Shown: positions 23,101 to 34,656 of the stretch, piece after piece | Position numbering within the stretch: position 1 is the first letter of the stretch | Layout of the letters: every line of letters starts with the position of its first letter | Assembly (NCBI GenBank): GCA_035582835.1 | Contig: JAYKAV010000023.1 | Coordinates: 956,357 to 1,020,356, forward strand | Reading direction: 5' to 3' | Origin: Phoebastria nigripes | Lineage: Eukaryota > Chordata > Aves > Procellariiformes > Diomedeidae | DNA length: 64,000 nucleotides | The notes under the pieces: model-generated | What the model was told of the DNA's origin: nothing | Database searches by the model: none | The model's input: the letters and a program-made list of their open reading frames with translations, nothing else | Translations under genes and position numbers: made by a program

Positions 23101-25067
23101 ATTCTAAAAGGTCGTTTGTTGTTGCTTTACAGTTTAGCAGCTGTTAGCCACAGTGACATGTCATGATATAGGTTCAGTGTTTTCTTTCATGTAACAGACC
23201 TTTTTGCTATTTTAATGAAAGCAGAAAGAGTGATTTCATAGTGGTATCACTTTAAATGTTAAAGCATAATTGGATCTTATAAATCATTCAAGAGATCCAG
23301 TTGATTAGTAAAGCCAGTACATACGATGTGCATGGACACTATATTTCAAATTAAGCTAGCAGCAGTGAGCAAATACTATGGTGTCTCTGGAGCTGCACTC
23401 ATTGCCTTTCAATTGTGTTGCAGAACGTGATTGGTTTAATTTAATATTTTTTTGTCTGTTTGTGCAAAAGTAAGTCTCTAAAAAGTTCATACTAGTTTTT
23501 TACGTTGCTTACACTTTTTTTTTTTTTTAAGCTTGGAAATTTGCTGTACATTCTGGGTAGGTTTGGGCACCATGTCTAGAACAGCGAACGTGAAGGTTCT
23601 GTATGCCTCTGCAAGGCTATTTACAGTCTCCAATTTATGACATTTTTTTTTTCCCAGTTCTTGGGGTTGCAAAGGCAATCTTGTATCACAGAACTTGAAT
23701 CAAGGCATGGATTTTATTCTCACCTGTATCATATGTCATAACTACGCTGAGCAATTAGGTCAGGTGGCAACATGTAGCTCCAAGTATCTAAGTTAGCTTA
23801 ACCTGAGAGTGAATATCCCCGTGGCAAAGCTGGCCACTGTAGTTGTGCTTTTATTATATAGCACTTGTCTCTCTCTCTCTGGAGATTCATCCCATATTTC
23901 CTGAGTTGAGATGCTCAGGGAGTGTTTCCCAGTTTTGCCAGCTGCAGGGGAATTTGGCCCTTGAGGGAATTCTTGGAGCAGTTGATGATTTTTTCATTGC
24001 AAAGTTCGCCAGGTTCCAGCCCAAATCTAAGCACTGCTGTAGCATTAATGCAAACTTCCAGCTCATGGAACCACACATAAACACACTCCTGTGGGGCTCT
24101 GGTTGTGCAAAAAGTCATAGAAGCATGATCCAGATTAGTTGGCCATACCTACCATGCCTCCGGTTTGACATTCAGCCAGCAGGTACCTCTCTCTGTTCTG
24201 AACATGGGTCACTAAAACAAAAATAGTAATCCNCCATAGTAAAGTACAAGTGTGAAGACAAAAAGCTACTACTTCATGACTTCCACCTTTTTATTGTTTT
24301 ATGCCATGTCAGCTTGAGAATTTGATTTGATATGTCTGTAAGAACAGGCCTTTGTGCACATTTCAGGGAGATCTTTAATTTTCAGATTTTGCTAAAGGAC
24401 TTACCTGAAGATCCCAAATCCTACATGGCTTAGGAAATGAAAACAGGATGATTTTTGCACAGTCCAGGATAACACCTGAATACCTCAGCAGTGTGCTAGT
24501 TTACTGCATCAAAAGAGCATCCATCCAGAAGGAACAGTGTGATAAAGCTTTTTGGAAATATTGGAGTTTAAGGGGATAAAAAAGCTTTGCCATTTCAGAT
24601 TTCATAGAACCTGGTTTACACTGGAACGTGACCTCTTTGGTATTCTAAATAAGTACTTTGTGCCTGGTACCTAATTAACTAAGAGAATTGAATCCAAACA
24701 TAGGAAGATTTTGCCTTTCAATGTTAGTACTGAGACACTCTTTCCCTCTGAAATTCTAACTCCATGGCCCATGTTTCTCTCTGTTCCCTCAGGCTTTGCT
24801 AGATGCTGTGTCTTGGGTAGAAGTTCATTTTAAATAGACTTTATGGGTAAAAGTTATTTTGACTGGAGTTTTCTTTGCTTTTTAAGGCTGTGTCTACACT
24901 TTATGAATCACTTGATTCTTTTTTGCAATGAATCAAGAAGAAAAGATGACAAATCCACTGTGACTGTTGTATCCAATGCAGCAGATGAGCAAATCCCACA
25001 AACTAGGGCCGCTGAGATGTCTAGAACGAGACAAGGATCTGCTGTCTACTTTGACATTCAGAACTAA
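17063..25067 (+). CDS. Unassigned single-IgV transmembrane receptor, CD28/TMIGD2-like
   Basis: The exons, read by eye with consistent phases, give a type I membrane protein. The order is signal peptide (residues 1-18), V-type Ig domain (about 24-125), transmembrane segment (about 137-156), a basic KKK stop-transfer and a cytoplasmic tail. The Ig domain has C45 and C103 as the core disulfide pair, W58, and DTGFYYC before the F strand ends. The FG region EIPFCKKVCGNGT resembles the CD28/CTLA4/TMIGD2 pattern of a proline-containing loop ending GNGT. Four N-glycosylation sequons are present (NLT, NVT, NDT, NGT). There is no charged residue in the membrane segment and no ITAM, so adaptor pairing through a TM charge is unlikely. 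Shared exons are 17063-17114, 19074-19403 and 20860-20973; two tail solutions are listed separately, giving 215-228 residues. No mammalian gene is known to me at this site. NKp30- or CD79-like ancestry remains possible. Confidence 0.75.
19074..19403 (+). CDS. Ig receptor exon 2: V-type Ig domain
   Basis: A single 330-nt exon, phase 1 to phase 1, as in most Ig-domain exons. The acceptor is TTTCTCCACTAG and the donor GAAAG|GTAAGC. Key positions are IAC (first cysteine), RVSWY (core tryptophan), LVIKSANVNDTGFYYC (E-F strands, second cysteine) and GNGTTVIVEE (G strand). Two extra cysteines, C112 and C116, lie in the FG loop. Confidence 0.85.
20860..20973 (+). CDS. Ig receptor exon 3: transmembrane segment
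   Basis: Phase 1 to phase 1, acceptor TATAATTGCAG, donor CTTTCTG|GTGAGT. It encodes a short basic stalk (AHALKKRD), a 20-residue hydrophobic span LAIWAIIPFLVAVGSLCLCY and the cytosolic anchor KKKQQSKLS. The span has two cysteines near the cytosolic face that could be palmitoylated. It has no acidic or basic residue. Confidence 0.8.
21458..21509 (+). CDS. Ig receptor optional exon 4a: short basic tail exon
   Basis: After an acceptor ending GAAATGAAG the phase-1 frame reads GWKKSQEKTVNGKGTGQ. Two donors are possible. GGCAAGG|GTACAG at 21496 leaves in phase 1 and joins the exon at 22097. CAAGT|GTAAAT at 21509 leaves in phase 2 and joins the second frame of the last exon at 24938. If neither is used, the frame stops at TAA just past 21509. 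The splice sites are only moderate. Confidence 0.4.
22097..22203 (+). CDS. Ig receptor exon 4b: acidic cytoplasmic tail
   Basis: It enters in phase 1 after CTGTGCCGGCAG and leaves in phase 0 at a strong donor, GAATGG|GTAAGT. The frame is open throughout and reads an acidic, serine- and asparagine-rich segment (RHQEEQMLEVAELHGRNEST then NEAAEENSSCNSAEW). It can follow exon 3 directly or exon 4a at its 21496 donor, and joins 24887 in phase 0. Confidence 0.45.
24887..24931 (+). CDS. Ig receptor terminal exon, frame 1 (TLYESL tail)
   Basis: The acceptor TTTTCTTTGCTTTTTAAG is the best pyrimidine tract in the locus. Read in phase 0 from exon 4b it gives AVSTLYESLDSFLQ and a TGA stop. TLYESL fits TxYxxL, close to the ITSM (TxYxxV/I) and ITIM families, which recruit SH2 adaptors or phosphatases. 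The stop is followed by 389 nt to the AATAAA at 25320. Confidence 0.45.
   Translation, partial: AVSTLYESLDSFLQ
24938..25067 (+). CDS. Ig receptor terminal exon, frame 2 (YFDI tail)
   Basis: In the other frame the same region is open for 43 codons to TAA at 25065. It reads KDDKSTVTVVSNAADEQ, then IPQTRAAEMSRTRQ and GSAVYFDIQN. YFDI is a YxxI motif but has Ala at the -2 position, so it is not a strict ITIM. Phase 2 entry fits exon 4a ending at 21509. The polar, Ser/Thr-rich composition looks like a receptor tail. Both frames cannot come from one mRNA; isoforms, or one chance frame, are possible. Confidence 0.4.
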
Positions 25068-25319
25068 AAGGACAACCTCATAAACAAAATATGGCTAAAT
25101 AACTATGAAACTGAAAACAATATGATAATTTGCTGCTGAAGGATGGATTACATGAGTTTCCTGTCACAAGCGTGTCAGTGGGACAATATACAAGAAAAAA
25201 GGTTGGTTCCAAGTAGTCTCTGAATGTTTTGTCACTAACAAAACACTGTAAGGAGTCTGCATTTGGAGGTANGTCATTTTAGAAGACTGTCTTCAACTCT
25301 TCCCCCCCCGTCCAGAAAT

Positions 25320-25325
25320 AATAAA
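25320..25325 (+). terminator. Polyadenylation signal of the Ig-receptor gene
   Basis: AATAAA lies about 250 nt after the longer candidate stop codon and on the same strand. It is the first canonical hexamer after the terminal exon. Confidence 0.55.
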
Positions 25326-28300
25326 GGGTGTATTATCATACTTTGAAAAATCTTCTGTACTGAACAACATTCTCCAACAAAAGCATTTCTTCAGGCAGCC
25401 CATGTATAAATAGCAGAAGGTAGAGAAAAAATGTACATGGCGGTAATCATTTGACCAAATAGACAGAACTACACATAGGATGGAGTCTGATCTCTGAACC
25501 TATCATCAGTGCTGACCACATCATAGCCAGAGTGGTATGCCAGAAAGGATTATATTCCTGTGGAAAGGGATTGTTAGTGTTAATTCATTCACACAATAGG
25601 AAAAGTCTTCCAGAGAAGGTAGTCTCCTATGCACAATGAAATACTAGGTTTAAATGAAGCTATACATATTATTGTTATCTATAATTATTGTCTAACTGGT
25701 GGAGGAGGGGTGCTTGGAAGAGATGGGAGTGTTAACACTTGTTCCACTTTTGCCAGCTCTAAAACTTTAAAAAAAATCACTGAAGAAAAATCAAAACTGA
25801 AAATGTAAGTAAAACCTGGCTTCCAAGGTCTGAACAGAGGTGAAGAGTGTTGACAGCAAAGCTCATGGCAGTTGTCCAAGGACTGCTGAATANTAAGAGC
25901 AGATATCTGAAATGTGAATGTATTTATGTACCAGGGTTATTTCGTCTTCTATTAAAGTTTTTTCAGAGCTTTACTGGAGGTTAGATCATCTTCTCAGCAA
26001 AGCAGGGAGAAATGACTTCACTGCTCAAGAGGTTTGTTACAGCTTGTATGTGGGCAGCGCAGTAGACACAGACTAGCTTTCCCAGACCCCTTAAAAACAG
26101 TTTGCGTAGTCTAAATGTGTGACTGCCTTGCTACCCAATATTCTGTAATGAAATCTTTGAGGCCATACAGCATGGCTCGTGCTCTGGCTCTGTCTATGCT
26201 ATAGTGACTACAGTTCACAAAGCTACCTCTCAAGTTACTGTAGCTCGGCTGTGGCTCACTGTTTGGTGTGGATCCTCTTTCCTGGGCTGTTCTGTAACCT
26301 GCCCCAAATGCCCTTCCACAGTGAATATAATGCTGTCCGAAATAGGCTGTAATCACTGCACTGTGAACATAACCTGTACAAGAGAAAATATTTGTTATAG
26401 TATATCTCATGATATTTTTGTATAAATCGAATAAAGCAAGAGGATTTTCTTGTCTTCCTTTTGAAGTTCAGTCACTTTAAAATCTTTGTCCTGAAACTCA
26501 TGATTACAGATTTGTTTCCTTTATTGCATGGTGAAACACTGTCACGTGCCATATTCCTTTGAGGATCACAAATGAGACTCTGGATTTCCACAAACCCTGT
26601 AACTTTTCCCCTGTACAAGAAAGTCATAATCAGTAACAGGGATGATGACCTTCTGCCCAGGTCCCTGATCAAGGAAGCTCTCGGTTATGTACCAGCACTG
26701 TAAGTGAGCATGGTAAATTTTGGTCTTTCCATATATTACTGGTTATTTCTCTATTTAAGCACAATGAGGAGATGTAGAGTACTCAGGGAATTGTTAAAGG
26801 AAAATTACTAAATGAAGAGATTGCCACCAAGCCACAGTTTAATAGTCTCCAAATCATATTTTCATTACAACACTATTAATAAATTGTTGATTAAATGTGG
26901 TTCCTACTGGCAAAGAATGCTGCCATATTAACAGCTGCTCATATTTTGTATGCTAACATGGTAATTTCCAACATCTGGCAGTTGAAGACTACACTCAATT
27001 TATCATGACCTATTTTTATTGATGGCGGACAGTGGCTATGAGCCAGCAGAGTATTTTCAGAGCTCACGCTGGTTGTCCTACTCAGTCAACGAGAGTTTGA
27101 CACCTATGCATCATGTATATCATCTCTGCTTCTGTACCACTTGGGAAGCACAAACCCTGATGAGGATTTTCCAGGGCAGGTAGACTTCTGCTTTTTCTTC
27201 TTCATGGTTATTTTGATAGCTTTAAAACAAAAAAGAGCTCTGTAATTAACCTCAGCACACATTCTAGTGTCCAGTATGATCTCAATTTTAACTCTCTGTT
27301 TAACTGTTCAGTATATAATGAAGCCCATCTGCCTAATAACAGAACTTGAAGAGAATCCTGGACCTTTGCTTCTAGCCAGTTTTGGTGGTTATTCCCTCTT
27401 GAACAGGCTGCTGCAAAGTGATGGTTCCATTCCCGTTTAATTTGAGGTTCAAACTCCTGTGTTAAGCACAGGCTAAAACACGCTGATTTAAGAGCGAGAC
27501 TGGCACAATGTATTCTAAAGCCTCATATGTGTTCTGCTATGCTTTTAATGTCTCATCAATGTACTTGGCTTAGTCATAGTCCTACAAGTGAGGCTCCCTC
27601 TTTGTTTCTGTCACGCTCATGACCCTGGTCTGGAGAGCTAGTATAGTCAGCTTGAGACTATGGCCCTGAATTTTCTCTCTTCCTGCTCCATTGCACAATG
27701 ATCCAAAGAGTTGCAGCTTAATTAATCTACCTAGTATTTAGGCAGCTACTCTTAGCAACTAGGTATGGATTATTTCAGTCTGACTTGCACCACACTTTTT
27801 TTCCAAGCCCTGGGTTGGGGTTCTTTCCTCTCATAGTATCTGTGGAAGAAGAGTATGGAGCAGGTATTCCTGGCTCCATTACATCAAGGATCCTTGGTAG
27901 CAGGCAGGATGATGAGGTGCCCCAACCAATGTACTGGCAAAATAGTCATGTTTGTGTGTGATGCTGTGCCTACTGTTCTTGTGCCTGATTTTTTTGTTTA
28001 GCTATCAGAACAGCAATGACATTTACTTGGTTGACTAAAATTTGTTTGAAACCTGATTTTATCTAAAGTGGTTTCTCTGTATTGCTGACATCAAGAACCA
28101 CTGCAAAACTGCCACTATTCTCAAAAACTCAACAGCTACAGCCCAGGCTTAAATCGACATACGGATGTCTTCATTCAACTAGTTAAGAACACTCTCAGTT
28201 TAAAAACACTCCTCCATTAGGCAGGTGCAACTCTGGAGATAGGCTAGATCTATAGAGAAAGTCTGATCTATGCAAACAGGAAGGGTTTTGTTTGAATTGT

Positions 28301-30931
28301 AATTCTTGCCTAGTTCCTAGCATTGCTTGGGAAATAAAAGTTGAAATCAATACTTNGTCTGAGCTAAAATGTTTTTACCTGCTTCTCTATTAAAGACTGC
28401 GATCTTCAAATAGATCCCAAAGTTAAGGAAAAATACCACCCGAGGAGAAATTGAAGTGTGTCATGGGGTCCACAGGGTCCATGTTTCCACTAAACTAAAG
28501 GGGATGCTATGTTGGTTTTATTCTGCCTTGATGAACTGGACTTTCAAACCCAAATACAATTTCGTGTGCTGCATCTATTTCACCATCAGACTCCAAATCA
28601 AGATACATTGCCAGAGAGTAAATCTATAAGATGATCAGAATTTATTTTTGCCAACATGCTTGTCTTGGGTAGTTAAAATGAGGGTGGCTGTAAACGTTNT
28701 TTTTTAATTATTATTTCTTTTAATAAGCGGTCTTGTCTTGGTATTTTGTAAACAGGAAACTGCAAATACAACTGACAAACGAATATGCAGATCAAAAGAG
28801 CATTACCCAATTTCTCTGACCAAGAGAAAGGACAGGTGATAATGTATAAATGCTTCTCATTTTCTAAATAATGTGAAATACTGAGACGGGAGGAAGGATT
28901 TTGATGAACTACTACATTCTAGTGACAAGGCTTTGGCTAGGTTGCTGTGGCCTGGTGCTGGGCGCTGGTGGATTTTGCTGGCCAATAGGATGTGACACCA
29001 ATTAATTCCTTGCCCTTTATCCAGAGGGGCCAGTTGGCAGGACTCAGCAACATCTTATACAGCCAGAGCTGCTCTTATCAAAGTTACTTCATAGCTTTGT
29101 CTCAGGAAGTATTCAACTCCACAGAGGTAGAGGAGTATAAAAAGGATAAGGCAGAGAGGGAGTAAGTGTTTAGCATTATTAGCAGCCTAAACACAGACAG
29201 AGGTTAGAGATATAACTAAACAACGTAAGGGTTCAAAATAACGAGGAGGAATGGGGTCTGTCACGTACATCTGCTCTGAAATGCTCTATGTTCTGTTACC
29301 TGCTGATGGGCTTGTCTTGTCCTAAAGCTGAATGATGGGCTCCGCGAGCCAGGAATGCTGTATCTGTACATTGCCTGGCATAACGGGATTGCAGTCCACG
29401 GCTGGGGCTCCTGAAACTGCTGTGGAAATAAATAATGAAAACAAGTAATAGGTATTGCTCCCTTTTTTACTTTATAGCTTTTAATTCTGGAAAGAGGAAA
29501 AACAGGATAAGCATCTCTAATGAAGACAGCAGAAAAAGGTCAGGTATTAAGGTGACAGACACTCCAAAAATACCAGTGGGCAGGTAGAGTTTGCTCAGAT
29601 AGAATAACTCTCCTTTCTCAGTTTAGCAGCTGTACAATATTAAATACGATTTGTCCTTTTAGGCTTCTTTTTAAATACAGACTAAGCTTAACCTAAAGAC
29701 TCTAGGTCTAATGTAAACAGGGCCTGCTATCGCACAAGAGAGGAAATGGAAAGAGTAGCTACCATTTCATTCAAGCTCTGCAGGGAAAAAATGAGCTGAT
29801 TCCCTCTGGGTAGAAAGAATAACAACTGGTTTCTCATCTCGCCTTCAGATCTGCAGTGTGGTAGCAAAGTTATGTGAGCGGTGGGCCTGGGCGCTGAGCA
29901 TGAGGACCTTAGACAGGCGCAGGCCGTTTCCGAGACACCATAACCAGTAGTCATCACACAAATGGCTACTCTATTAAATACACCCAGTAGGTAGTCCACC
30001 TAGATAGATTTAAACACATTTAAAAGATAAATTTTGGCCAAAATAATGCAACTCCTATATTTATATCCATGACCACATTTCCTCAACACACTCGGGCATC
30101 CTCTGGCTTGAGGTAAGAGTCCGTTCATGGGTGGGATCCCCCCTCCAAGTCAAGGACTCTCCCAGTTCAGTGCAGGTCTGTTTTTTATTTCCCTGTTTGT
30201 TGAAGGTCTTCTCTTTTTCTGACAAGTGAAACTTGAAGTTCAATTATCTGTTACAAAAGCATGCTCTGGTTCCCCTTTCCCACCCCACCTTTTGGTATTT
30301 CTGAGCCCAGCGTGCTCATTTGCTGCCCCGTTAACAATGACAGAACGATGTCAGTGTTTGCCTTCTGAAATAGCCCTACTTCTTATCAGTTGCGCTACGC
30401 CCCGTGATTACTTTCTGGAAACCAAAAGCAGCCAGCTCTGTGAAATGTGTGTGCCTGGGGAACTTCCACTCGATCAAATTGCCTTGTAAATCTTCCTGAC
30501 CGTGTATATGGGTATCGCCTCACTTTACACACAGTTCTGTGATAGCAGGTCAGCCCTTCTCATTTCTTCAATGTATGCATAAATTAATATTTTAAAATGC
30601 AAAAAAAATATTTTTAGGGGGGATGCAAAGGTTTTTTCTTGATATGTTGCCTGCACGGACACTCAACACGAGGCAACTTTCTCTTAGGGGTTCCTTCCCT
30701 CTGAGAAAATGTTTTTGTACAATAAAGGAAAAAGAGTATTGCTTAGTTCATGAGAGCTTAACACAGCCAAATATTCCTCTCTGCATACAAAAGTCTTTTG
30801 AAAGCTTTCTTGGAATTGGCTCAGTCATTCTTGCGTGTCTTTACCTCTCTCTAACAAATAGGAACTTCCTTTAAAAGGTTCACTCAGTCTGTTTTAAAGT
30901 TTACAAAACAACCATCCTCTCTTGCAGCTCA
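25326..30931. other. Intergenic region, no gene recognised
   Basis: Open frames are short and show no domain. Overlapping opposite-strand frames at 26111-26425 look coincidental. A TATAAAAAGG at 29136-29145 could mark a promoter, but no coding exon follows it. Confidence 0.5.
29136..29145 (+). promoter_or_regulatory. TATA-like box without a recognised gene
   Basis: TATAAAAAGG is in plus orientation. About 80 nt further on, AACAACGTAAGG could act as a splice donor. No downstream coding exon was found before S100P, so this is a weak candidate for a noncoding transcript. Confidence 0.15.
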
Positions 30932-31068
30932 TTTCCTTTTCTTTTTTTTTCTTTCTTTTTTTCTCTTTCCTTTTCTTTTTCCTTTTCCTTTTTTCTTTTT
31001 CCTTTTTTCTTTTTCCTTTTTTCTTTTTTTTTCTTTTTTCTTTTCTCTTTTTTCCTTTCTTTTTCTTT
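30932..31068 (+). repeat. Pure polypyrimidine tract, 137 nt
   Basis: This is an uninterrupted C/T run made of units of one or two C and three to nine T; after one G it continues to 31080. On the minus strand it yields a spurious Lys/Glu-rich open frame. Long homopurine-homopyrimidine tracts can form triplex DNA. Confidence 0.9.
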
Positions 31069-34000
31069 GTCTTTTTTTCCTATTCTTTCTGACCATGCCA
31101 TAGAACAACTTTCTACTATGCTCACCACAGCTCAGCATGATGGGCTTATATCTGAGTAGGATTTTATAAGTGTTAAGGCAGAGCAAATGACAGTTGGACT
31201 GCTTGTGAGATACTGGCTGAGGAATCACGGTACTTAGAAATCATGCCTACAGCACTTGAGTGGACAATATTCAGTTACCTCAGGGTGTGACCTCTCTTTC
31301 TGTCATTACAATAAAAAAAAAAAAAGTAGTCTTGGAAGCCTTAATATCATGAACTTTAAAACTGAAGTATAAAAAACCCTGTAAAGAATAACATTCAGGA
31401 AATTATTCAATCAAGGATTGAAAACTAGACAGAAGTATTTACACAGCAAATATTAATTTATTGGCTGTAATACATTCATTGATTTTGCAGTCTAATGTGG
31501 CTATGTCTAGTGCACTAATAAATATGTTTGAGCAGAGTCAATATACAATGATGAAAGTATGTTTCCCACGGTACAGCTTTGCCAGACGACAGTGTTATTA
31601 CCCCAACTCTCAACTGAGAAAGTCACACAGCTGGTTAGCTGACCTTGGTCTTCTCCGTTCTACCTGCCTTTAAACTTCACTTAAACAGTATGTGAGCTTA
31701 TTAATTGTGTTTGTGAAATATGTTTTAAGGATATTTTGAGAAGTAAATGACAATAAAGTAATGAAAACCTATAGCTATATAATTAACAGAACCTATACAG
31801 TGTGTCACTGAACATCACACTGTGCTTGTATGAACTCCTCTTCTGGCTATGCCTCATCAGGGCCTGCTTACTCTAATCTTTCAAACTGTTTTGCAAAACA
31901 ATGTAGTAATTGCATCATTTAATCACTAGAGCTAAATAAATTCACCATGCATTGCGGAAATGAAATGACCTTTAAAAACTGTTAACCAGACTTAGAGCAA
32001 GTTTTCAGAAGCAGTGCAAAGGAAAACCTTGCTCTTCAGTAAGTAAAGTGTGTTGATACTCTAAGTTCAACAAACAATCCAGGACACTGGAAAATTTGAG
32101 GGTTTTGATAATTTTATCTCAGTGTGGAACATGCAATGCTTGTTTATGGTTCAGACGTTATCCTCTTGAGAGAAAAATAAAGTGCTTTTCGTAGTGCTGC
32201 CAAGATACAACTTAAGAAAAACAGCGAATTCGTCATTTCAGGTTGTGTTTCCTTCCTCCTGTGCTTCTTCCCTTCAGATACATAACAGATTTGTGGAAAT
32301 TGTCAAAAAGTCCTTCTCATGTAACTTCCTGCACCTTTTGGAATAAGCTTGAAGAGATGATAAGNTCTAAGAAAAGTTTAACATTTCAGCTACCCCATTT
32401 CAGCTATTCAGCTGGCTGTGACACAAATGGCTCTTTAGAGTAGAGCTGATAAATGTATTTATTCAGACTTTTCCAAAACAGATGCTGCTGCAAAGACCAT
32501 AGGACAAAATTTATTCTCTAAGAGAAAATCAGCACAAGGTCACACAAATCTCATGTAAGCCTGAATGTCTGGCCAAATGCCATAAAATTTGAGTATATCT
32601 GAATGGTGTTTGAAAATTATGTGTGTGACAGTCCACATTTGTATCACATAAAGAATTTAAACTTTTGGCCCAAGTTAGGAACAGCAAGACCTAATTCTGC
32701 ATAAACCCTCAGTAAATACTCATCCAAGCTGTTGCCTATACCATTCTTTGAAGAAAGAAACCTGAAAGAAGCAAATAATGGATATTGTTAACATTAAAAT
32801 AATATAAAATTTAAACAAGCCCACAGAAAATGGCTTATCTCACTGGGGAGCTGGGCAGGTAGGTTGGCATCAAAACACTGCTTGCTCTCCCGTGGGTGCT
32901 TCCTGTTTGTACTCTGTTTTTGCAAACAGTTGTAATAGTCTGTGCTTTGTGCACAGAACTGCTACTTTTAATGAAAAACAAATTATAAGAAAACATTTAA
33001 ACAATACAAAAAGTGTGAATTGAAAAGTCTGAGCAGTACTGATGTGTGTGCATGTGCATGAATACAAATGTGACACATTAAAAAAAAAAAAGCCAAGCAG
33101 GCAGTGCTACCATGGTGACCTTTCAGTTTGCAGAAATTCAAGCCCTGTGGTTTATTTTGTGTTTCAGCACTTTTGGAGCCATCTTCTCAAAAATTGTGTG
33201 TCACCTTTGTTTGCAGAGGAAAATGGGTCAAGAATGAGGACACCTTTTCTGCCCAGTTACGTGGCAAGGGTGTGGACATACTGGCACATCCTGTTGACTG
33301 AAGCTGATGATCTCCCCCTCTGCCTTTTCGGGGCACTTTTTTTCCTTCTTCTGTATAACTAACACCGATGTTCGTCATTCAAAGTCATGAGAATGGGTGA
33401 AGCAGACGTTTTATTTTGTTAGGTTTTCCTTTAGAGGGAGGAATTGATTTTTCTTTAATGGCCATGTTTAATATTCATGTTACAGATATATATCAGAAAA
33501 GGACAAAGAAATGTTCCTGGCACTTGACGCACCAGTGACTGCTGTGGTGTGTGTATGCAAACACCAGATGATGTTCATAGCTAACAAGGGCCAGTTGTTT
33601 GCTCTCTTCTTGTTCCTTCTTCTGAAGGAACCCCACAGGTTTCAACATGCACTTCAATGTAAAAACTTCAAACTTTACTTAAACCCCTTACCCACTTAAT
33701 GCAAATCAGTTGCAACTGTGTCATCGGGTTGAAGTCACAGGAACAAATAGTTCTCATGAACTGTTTGAATAAAGCGTACAGCCTGAGATCTTGCCGTGAT
33801 TTTCTGGGAAATGCAAAATCCCTTGTTGGAGAATGTAAGATGGAAAATCATGGGGGTTTTGTTTCAGAAAGGTACTAGATTTCCATGTACTTGTGATGTG
33901 TAGTCTTGCTCTGAGATGTTGTAGATGTTACAGGACAGATTTTGCCTGGGGAGCAGGTGGCTATAGACGTCTCGGAGAAAGGAGTTTAATTTTTAAAATT

Positions 34001-34656
34001 TTTCTCAATTAAAAACCGTTTTTTGCTAACTTGTCTATAGCATAACATGAGTGGAAACTTATCTTCAAGCACGCAGAGGTATGTCCAAAGACATCCAAAC
34101 TCAGGTTTAATTTTGGGAATCCATAGTCAGGGTCTTCTACAGAAAACACTGCACGCTGGGGTCCCTCAGCATTATTCATGCATGATGCCCTAGTTTTGAT
34201 AGGTTCCCCCAAATAATTTGCTCAGAGTGTGCCCACTCTGCAGACTCTAGTGTAGATGTAACTCACCTTAAATGAGCTTCTCCAGGTCTAGCATAGCCAC
34301 CTGGAGTTTGCCAGAGGCCAAGTTACCCTGCTGCTTGGCCAGAAATTTTAACTTGTTCAAAACTCAGTGTAGCTGTAGCTGATCAGCTTCCATCACCTGA
34401 GCTAACACTGTCCATGTACCGCTCAGCTCCCAGCGCAGACCCTCAAACAGCTCTGCTGTGTGTAGATGTGGGTCCAGTGTGTCTGGCATTTTAATGATGG
34501 GGGACTACGGTTTTCAAGCGAATCACAAAGTTCATCAGAAGCCACAGAGGACCACAGGACTTCAAAGTGACCTTTTGTTTTCAGTACAGTCCATTTTATT
34601 GCAAGGTTTGACGCTGCATAGGGTCAATAACAAGTTATTTCACTGCAGATCAAGAT
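31069..34656. other. Intergenic region upstream of the S100P inverted repeat
   Basis: No gene was recognised. It contains a MIR-like remnant at 31595-31675 and short A-rich runs near 31312-31325 and 33080. Confidence 0.5.
31595..31675 (-). mobile_element. MIR-like SINE remnant (antisense)
   Basis: The stretch with AACTGAGAAAGTCACACAG then CTGGTTAGCTGACCTTGG resembles the reverse complement of the MIR core (AACTGAGGC...GTCACACAGCTAGTAAG). It is diverged and short. The match was made from memory of the consensus. Confidence 0.4.

Noticed and set aside
26111..26425. Opposite-strand open frames of 99 and 73 codons ending near an AATAAA
   Set aside because: The two frames are mutually overlapping shadows with no motif, and the nearby AATAAA is expected by chance in AT-rich DNA.
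30901..31228. Two overlapping minus-strand Lys/Glu-rich open frames
   Set aside because: They are direct translations of the polypyrimidine tract on the opposite strand. A stop-free low-complexity repeat gives such frames without any gene.
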